A stretch of 64,000 nt of DNA. Source: Epiperipatus broadwayi (lineage: Eukaryota; Onychophora; Udeonychophora; Euonychophora; Peripatidae). Made by a program: the position numbers and the translations under genes. Positions within the stretch are counted from its first letter, which is position 1; every line of letters begins with the position of its first letter. Location of the stretch: the NCBI GenBank assembly GCA_028023455.1, contig JAQFVV010012416.1:6737594-6801593 (forward strand), written 5' to 3'. This document shows positions 58,866 to 64,000 of the stretch, one piece after another. Under the pieces are notes generated by a model. The model did no database searches. It was not told where the DNA came from and saw only the letters and a list, made by a program, of their open reading frames with translations.

Positions 58866-58954
58866 ATATATGTAATATAGGGTATATGAGCACAGACTTT
58901 GAGAGTGGTGGGTCATGTGAAAGTCTGTGCTCATATATCCTATATTACATATAT
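58866..58954. repeat. Long near-perfect hairpin (35-bp arms, 19-nt loop)
   Basis: 58866-58900 is the complement of 58920-58954 with one mismatch (a G-to-A change, wobble-compatible in one strand). The loop is GAGAGTGGTGGGTCATGTG. It sits in the CRAL-TRIO intron. The size fits a small MITE or a microRNA-type precursor; no data decide. Confidence 0.85.
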
Positions 58955-59328
58955 AGATACAGGTATATAATAAGCCTGTGTTTCAGTTATTGTATCAATA
59001 AATATTTTTAACTAACAAATATTTCTTGACAATTATCAAACACAATTTTCTAATTGCAAATACATAAACATTTTCCATTGTTACACTCCATGCAAATTTA
59101 ATCACTAATTAAATCCTTATTAGTTATCTATCTAAAATATATTTCTCTAATATATTTTCTTTATTTTTTTTTTTTGGGAGTACAAAACTTATAGTTGAAT
59201 TTCCATTTACATTTTTATACAAAACACGATAATAATTATATATATATATAATGATTATAGTTTTCATTGTAAATCCAAAGTTATACTCTGTATGAATGTT
59301 TTATTTAACTTTAATATATATATTTTAG

Positions 59329-59390
59329 GGTAATATTTCCTTTATTGGAAAAAGATAAAAAAGGACGTGCGATTGTATTTAGCCGACCAT
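59329..59390 (+). CDS. CRAL-TRIO family protein, next exon (start of lipid-binding lobe)
   Basis: A 62-nt exon after TATATATTTTAG with donor GTAAGT at 59391. It enters in phase 2 and leaves in phase 1. It reads VIFPLLEKDKKGRAIVFSRP and follows directly on the preceding exon. In the family this is the first strand of the lipid-binding lobe, where the pattern G-hydrophobic-PL-x-x-D-x-x-GR is conserved. I searched the following 4.6 kb for the rest of the lobe and found nothing convincing, so the next intron is long or the gene continues outside the window. Confidence 0.92.
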
Positions 59391-59539
59391 GTAAGTAAAA
59401 ACAAATTGTTTATTTCATGCTCACTCAAATCTTTACACAGAGATTTAATCTTCAAATGTTATTTTTCTGTACTTACATTTTTGGCACAATCCAATTTAGA
59501 TAAACACATTAATAATTATATATCAAACATCAGTGTGTG
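59391..59539. other. Intron start after the CRAL-TRIO exon
   Basis: It starts with a consensus donor and has no other features. Confidence 0.55.
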
Positions 59540-60165
59540 AAGGAAATTTGACTTTATCTCTTTCCCGTTCCGTTCTATTTTCTGCCTTGTAAATTAAAAA
59601 ATCTTTATATTTAGAAAAACTCAGAATTACTTCAATATGAGAATATTTTTTCCTACTCTTTCTTTTTTTAAATCTTCGTTTACAATGAACACGAACATTT
59701 ACTTTAACCTTTTTTATTTTTATTTCCTTGTAAAAACTCTTTTACATTATTTTCTATCTTTATTATTTTCATTTCCAAACTACTATACTTAACGCTATCT
59801 GGCTCTACTATATCTTGATCTACACTTTCTAATTCATCCTTCCTTTCACTTACATCTCTTACTACCTCGACTTCCTTTTCAAATTCCTAACTTTCTTTAA
59901 TTAAATTTAACTCTATAATTTTTTTGTCCTTCACTACCTTTCCTGTTATCTCACATCTCATTTTTCTTATTTCTCTAATCACTTCTTCTTTGAACTCTTG
60001 CTGACTTTGCTTGAATTCTTGTATTTTTCCCCTCAGTTCAGCTTTAAACTCTTGCCAACTTTGCTTGAATTCCTGATGCATTTCTTCCTTGAACTCTCGC
60101 ATTTCTTTCATCAAATTTATCATCATTTGCATCTCAGATATCTCTTCTTTCTCTATTTCCTCCAT
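59540..60165 (-). pseudogene. Coiled-coil gag relic of an LTR element (minus strand)
   Basis: Open from ATG at 60165 to a stop near 59889. It reads MEEIEKEEISEMQMMINLM, then repeats of EFKQSQQEFKEE-type heptads, a long coiled coil. After the stop the frame continues (EFEKEVEVVRDVSERKDELE), then shifts near 59714 into a basic stretch (VNVRVHCKRRFKKRKSRK) to about 59545. It is probably a gag fragment of the same broad kind as 50912-52447. It lies antisense in the CRAL-TRIO intron. Confidence 0.68.
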
Positions 60166-60501
60166 TTTTGAAACAATATTTCTATTTCACTAAATTTAAA
60201 TATGAACTGCTTATTAATTTTTTCACAATGGAATATACGACTGACTCCACCCCTTCATCCTATCAATCTCCCATTCTCAATGTCTTAACTCCACCCAAAA
60301 CATCCAACTGTCTCTAATTTAACAGAATAATTTATTTTAACTAATGAAAATATCAAAATCTGTTTTCATTTAAAGAAGAAAAAAAATAGTTTTGTTAATT
60401 CTTTTTTTTTTTTTTTAAATTATACCACTTTAAAATATATAAGCGTTTTTTTAATTTTTATTCTCAAACAATAAAATATTTAATTACTGTCATTTATGAC
60501 A
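60166..60501 (-). other. Leader between gag relic and primer-binding site (minus strand)
   Basis: A non-coding A+T-rich stretch with T-runs near 60400. It is in the right place for the leader of the gag relic. Confidence 0.5.
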
Positions 60502-60524
60502 TTTGGCCCCTACATTGGGTATGT
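60502..60524 (-). promoter_or_regulatory. Degenerate primer-binding site, tRNA-Lys type
   Basis: The minus strand reads TGGACATACCCAATGTAGGG followed by GCC, alignable with TGGCGCCCAACGTGGGGCC with substitutions and small insertions. It lies about 340 bases before the gag relic, so it marks the 5' end of the element and points to an LTR at higher coordinates. Confidence 0.55.
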
Positions 60525-61760
60525 CCATTTGTGCCAGGTTTGAATAGTAGAAGATCCAGCATGCTCTATTTACTCAGTTTAACTGGGTTTCAAACCTTAT
60601 TTATCATAATTTTATATCATGACTATTACATGAACGGCCCCGCCCTTCAAGCAGAGAGGAGAATATCATCAGTAGCAGAACTATCAACAATACCCATGAT
60701 CATACCAAGCTATGCAAGCATAACATGATCACTTTCCAGACCGTGGCCCACCTCAACTGCTAGATTCAAACTCCTACTATCAAAGCACTTTATTTGTTTT
60801 GAGGTGAACCTCAGACACCAGCTAGTTACTAGAACTAATGTGTTTGGACAATAGGCCCATAATCCAGTGCTTGAAATATCCCAAGACTAGCTCAATCTAA
60901 AGTAATACAATAACAAATTGTTTTAATTAGTGGTAAAAAGAATTGACCGACAAAATTAAGGTTAAAGATAATTTATTTAACTAGATATTTATTATTGTAA
61001 TTCTTAAATACTTTTATAAGAACTAAATTAATTTAGACAGTGATAATTATCTATAATGACTACACACATTCTTAATTCATAAAATATAAGACAACATGAA
61101 GCATCAAATATACAAATCATTTAAATAAATACATGAAACAATATAATATAACAAAAGCATTCACATACATGACATTTCAAAACATGCACATCAACAGTTC
61201 TTTATGCATGCTATAGAGTTCATTATTATTTGACTCTGGGAGGCTTCAAACTATTGCAATGGCTACTTTAAATGGAAATAAGAAAATGTTTCCTAGGATT
61301 TTAGAACATGGATACTTCTTGCTGTTTGCTGGGGACTTTATTCTCAATAGGACTTTGTCTTCTTGCTGGTTGTTACTCCATGTAAAAATATTTCCAGATG
61401 GCTGGATTTGAGGTTTTATTCTTAGTATTCCTTGGCATTATTCTTTAAGGCAGTTAGATATTGACAGCAGATTTTTAGGTTGTTAGGCAGGCATTGCTTG
61501 TTTTGGGTAAATTGGCTGTTTTATCAGACTCAAACTAGAGCAAAGTCGTTTGTTTCCGACGATGATTAACAATGCATGATTGATTCTGGATATATAATAG
61601 ACTGAGTCAACTGTAATCTCAACTGATTGTAACCTGAACTGAACTGCTATCTGAACTGACTGTCTGATGAAAAAATTGGACTATTTATTAGGGTGACCTG
61701 TTGTCATTTTGGTATCCGCCAGCTATATTTGTTGTTTAAATTCCTTAGATAAGCTTTTGA
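60525..61760 (-). repeat. Putative 5' LTR of the minus-strand gag relic
   Basis: It is less A+T-rich than its surroundings. On the minus strand it holds AATAAATAG (61683-61693) and downstream of it CAGTCAGTTCAG / GCAGTTCAGTTCAGG motifs like a transcribed R region. There is no second copy in the window to prove an LTR, and the distal edge is a guess. Confidence 0.42.
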
Positions 61761-62378
61761 TTATTTGTTTTAATCCTGTTGTCAGTAGCCATTGCAAACT
61801 CTGTTTTACATTTTAATTTTCTATATCATTTTTAATATTTAACATGCACATATTTATTTTATCAACAAGAACATAGTTTGTTATACTTAAAATCAGTTTG
61901 TCACTCAAGCACATATATATTTTATTTAAACGAAAGAGATTCTCCTTTCCTTTTCTTTAATATTTTTAATGAAAGAGATATTTTTCTAATTATTTATAAA
62001 AGATTCATTTAAATGGCTATAGTTTTAACCTTTTCTAAGCCAAATTCTCTCCCCTGAATTACTTTTAAATTAATTCGTAAAACTGTATGAATGACGCAGG
62101 GTTTAATTTTTCTGCCAGCGCTAACAGTATTTCTTCTTTTTTTATTTTTTAAAAATTCTCAACTTTTATACTAACTTTTAATGAACTGGCTTTTGTTTTA
62201 AACTAATAATAATAAAAACTCTTTTAGACTCTTAACCATTTCTTTAAATGAAAGGTTTTTATTCCAATCATTTTTTAGACAAAATTATTATACTGCAATA
62301 CTTTTATTATTTATTTATTAACCCTCACAATATTTATGAGAATTTTATTTTAATAATTTTTAGCCAAAAATTATACAT
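61761..62378. other. A+T-rich stretch
   Basis: Nothing supported. Confidence 0.4.
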
Positions 62379-62462
62379 AAATGTACCAATATGATATTGG
62401 TACAATATATATATATATATCCATATGTACCAATATGATATTGGTACAATATATATATATAT
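62379..62462. repeat. Duplicated block with ACCAATATGATATTGGT palindromes and TA runs
   Basis: Each of two copies (about 62384 and 62426) has a 17-base palindrome followed by CAATATATATATATAT and CCATATG. It abuts the SINE at 62556 and may be its 3' tail, expanded. Confidence 0.75.
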
Positions 62463-62466
62463 TTCC

Positions 62467-62556
62467 ATATGTCATAGCATTGGCTGGGACATGAACCCAC
62501 AACCGTCTGCAACCAACTACTTGCTTGCATGGCGGCTGCGGTACCTCTCGGCTAAC
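62467..62556 (-). mobile_element. tRNA-derived SINE head (copy 2)
   Basis: The minus strand begins GTTAGCCGAGAGGTACC and contains GCAAGCAAGTAGTTGGTTGC, then GACGGTTGTGGGTTC, then CAGCCAATGCTATGACATAT. It aligns with 25309-25400 over its whole length with few changes. The B box is GTGGGTTCATGTCCC. It lies antisense to the CRAL-TRIO gene. Confidence 0.82.
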
Positions 62557-62844
62557 AATGCAAGACATATTAATGAATGTTTAGATGGAAATCTTGAATA
62601 TGTGGAGTAATTTATTTAAATCAACTTAATTAGAAAACACAACCTATAACAACTGCCCCAAGACAAGAGTCAAAGTAAACTGACAGGCACTATTATATAG
62701 AACATATTATACAATGTTGCTAAAATACTAATAATTGGCAGGGTTTTTTTGTCTTCAGACTAATCACTCAATTTGTGTGATCTTTCCCAAAAACATTCCA
62801 TTCAAAAGGTGGATCCCAAAAAAGGATTTCTTTTTGACTACTAT
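62557..62844. other. A+T-rich stretch
   Basis: Nothing supported. Confidence 0.4.
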
Positions 62845-63405
62845 TCTAGATCTAATATAGAGATCAAAATACTGCAGTTTACATTTATAGGTATAAGAAA
62901 TCAAAGTATAACAAACTTTTCAATTTTTTTACTTATTATAATAAACCCCTCCACTGGTAGGTTATGTATTGTAAAATAATATTTTTAATGGATTATTTAG
63001 ATTGAAATGTATAATGTGTGGAGTTATCCATTTACAATTTCTTGTTCAGAAAGCACTTAGCCTAAAACAATAGTTAATTAAAACCAACTGCTCCAAGCCA
63101 AAAGTTAAATTGAAACTATTAAAGTTATTGATCCTCTTGACAGTTTCCCTTCAACTTTTTATGTGGGGAAGTTGGCTTCCATTAACTGTTGTTCGAGATT
63201 GAGTGCTTTCTAATTGAGTAATTATAGATGGATAACTCCACACATTATATATTTACATCTAAAATATCCATTAAAAATATTATATTACAATACATAATCT
63301 GCCAATGGAGGAGTTTATTATAAGTAAGAAAGTTGAGAAGCTTATATTATAATTTTTACTCTTATAAATGTAAACTGCAATGCTTTGATCTTTATATTAG
63401 ACCTA
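62845..63405. repeat. Palindromic element of about 560 bp
   Basis: TGTGTGGAGTTATCCAT (63016) pairs with ATGGATAACTCCACACA (63228); TTTACATTTATAGG (62877) pairs with CTTATAAATGTAAA (about 63361); ACCCCTCCACTGG (62945) pairs with CCAATGGAGGAGT (63302). The centre is near 63125. Arms are diverged. It may extend outward with weaker matching. Confidence 0.75.
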
Positions 63406-64000
63406 GAGTGGCATTTAAAGGAGGGATATTTCTCTTTAGATTCTTCCATTTGGATGCAATCAGCCTAAAAGATTTACTTTAATACTTGGTCTGAGTCAAT
63501 TATCTTTTATTAACTACTATTTTAGATTGAGTGATTTTTAATTGATAACTTTTTACTTTACATATTTCCATCTCAAACATTCATTAAAAATTGTTGTATA
63601 TTTTTTTAGGAAATTGTAATATTGTAAGCATATTTTATTAAAAAAAATTGTATTTTGTTAATATAAAATGTCATTGATTGGTATTAATTAGGCATGGAAT
63701 GGAAAAGATAGGTTATATTGTTGAGAGATGAATATCCATGCAAATATTATAAACCATGACATTGTATGCCTGCTCAAAAATATTTTTTCATTTCAAAAAA
63801 GAGTATTGGCATATTTATTTTTGCTTGTTATCATCTAAAATAAACTATGATTAAAATTTAAATATATCCTCTAATGTCAATTCTTATGCTTACTTTGCAT
63901 TAATTGTATAAATGTGTTAAATAACAGTGTTATGCTTGACCCTCTAGTGTGACTGCAATCTCCTGCTGGCTGCTGAATGAGATTGTTAACACTCAAATAA
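63406..64000. other. A+T-rich end of window
   Basis: No supported gene or repeat. Confidence 0.4.

Larger units (their letters stand above)
56917..59328 (+). other. Intron between the two CRAL-TRIO exons (2412 nt)
   Basis: It begins GTAAAT and ends ATATATATTTTAG. Joining the exons restores the reading DSG-VIFPLLEKDKKGRAI, the expected continuation. It contains a MITE (58245-58448), a hairpin (58866-58954), TA runs near 57475, 58504 and 59239, and no coding frame of note. Confidence 0.85.

Noticed and set aside
60531-60728. 65-codon ORF as a possible further CRAL-TRIO exon
   Set aside because: No lipid-binding-lobe motif and no good splice sites in the needed phase; it lies in the putative LTR.

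Overview
This is a strongly A+T-rich stretch of an animal nuclear genome, most likely an invertebrate. It carries spliced coding exons with GT/AG borders, a retrocopied AP-2 transcription factor, APE-type LINEs, Ty3-like LTR elements, a Merlin-type DNA transposon, tRNA-derived SINEs and many palindromic MITEs. Nothing fixes the phylum. I see no bacterial operon structure, rRNA genes, intact tRNA genes or CRISPR arrays. One 500-base run of N (18496-18995) marks an assembly gap.

The window is mostly a graveyard of nested mobile DNA. From 1454 to 10602 lies a foldback element: its termini are inverted repeats, it is flanked by a perfect 5-bp target duplication (AAATC), and its left arm is split by a degenerate Ty3/gypsy element (2452-7747). 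From about 12040 to the gap runs a chimera: an intronless, stop-containing copy of the C-terminal half of AP-2 joined in frame to ORF1 of a LINE whose endonuclease and reverse transcriptase follow. After the gap comes a minus-strand LTR element (18998-23149) with long LTRs and almost no interior.

A tandem repeat and tRNA-like SINE heads follow at 23.8-25.6 kb. A 4-kb Merlin-type element (25892-29937) has a broken ISXO2-like transposase exon, a large palindrome and a 169-bp tandem array. From 30 to 42 kb there are only MITEs, palindromes and featureless A+T-rich DNA. An RTE-like LINE, nearly full length in ORF2, occupies 42641-45612. A non-autonomous LTR element with about 2.08-kb LTRs and a coiled-coil gag occupies 47951-55672.

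The only host gene I can support is a plus-strand CRAL-TRIO (Sec14-like, tocopherol-transfer/clavesin type) lipid-binding protein. Two consecutive exons are visible, 56757-56916 and 59329-59390, with compatible intron phases. Its other exons lie elsewhere or outside the window. Its introns hold MITEs, a hairpin, a minus-strand gag relic with a leader and primer-binding site, and a SINE.

Three LTR elements (near 21.4, 50.0 and 60.5 kb) carry primer-binding sites resembling the tRNA-Lys type, so one lineage of LTR elements has probably been recurrently active. Every transposase or reverse transcriptase ORF in the window carries a stop, a frameshift or a truncation, so none looks autonomous today.
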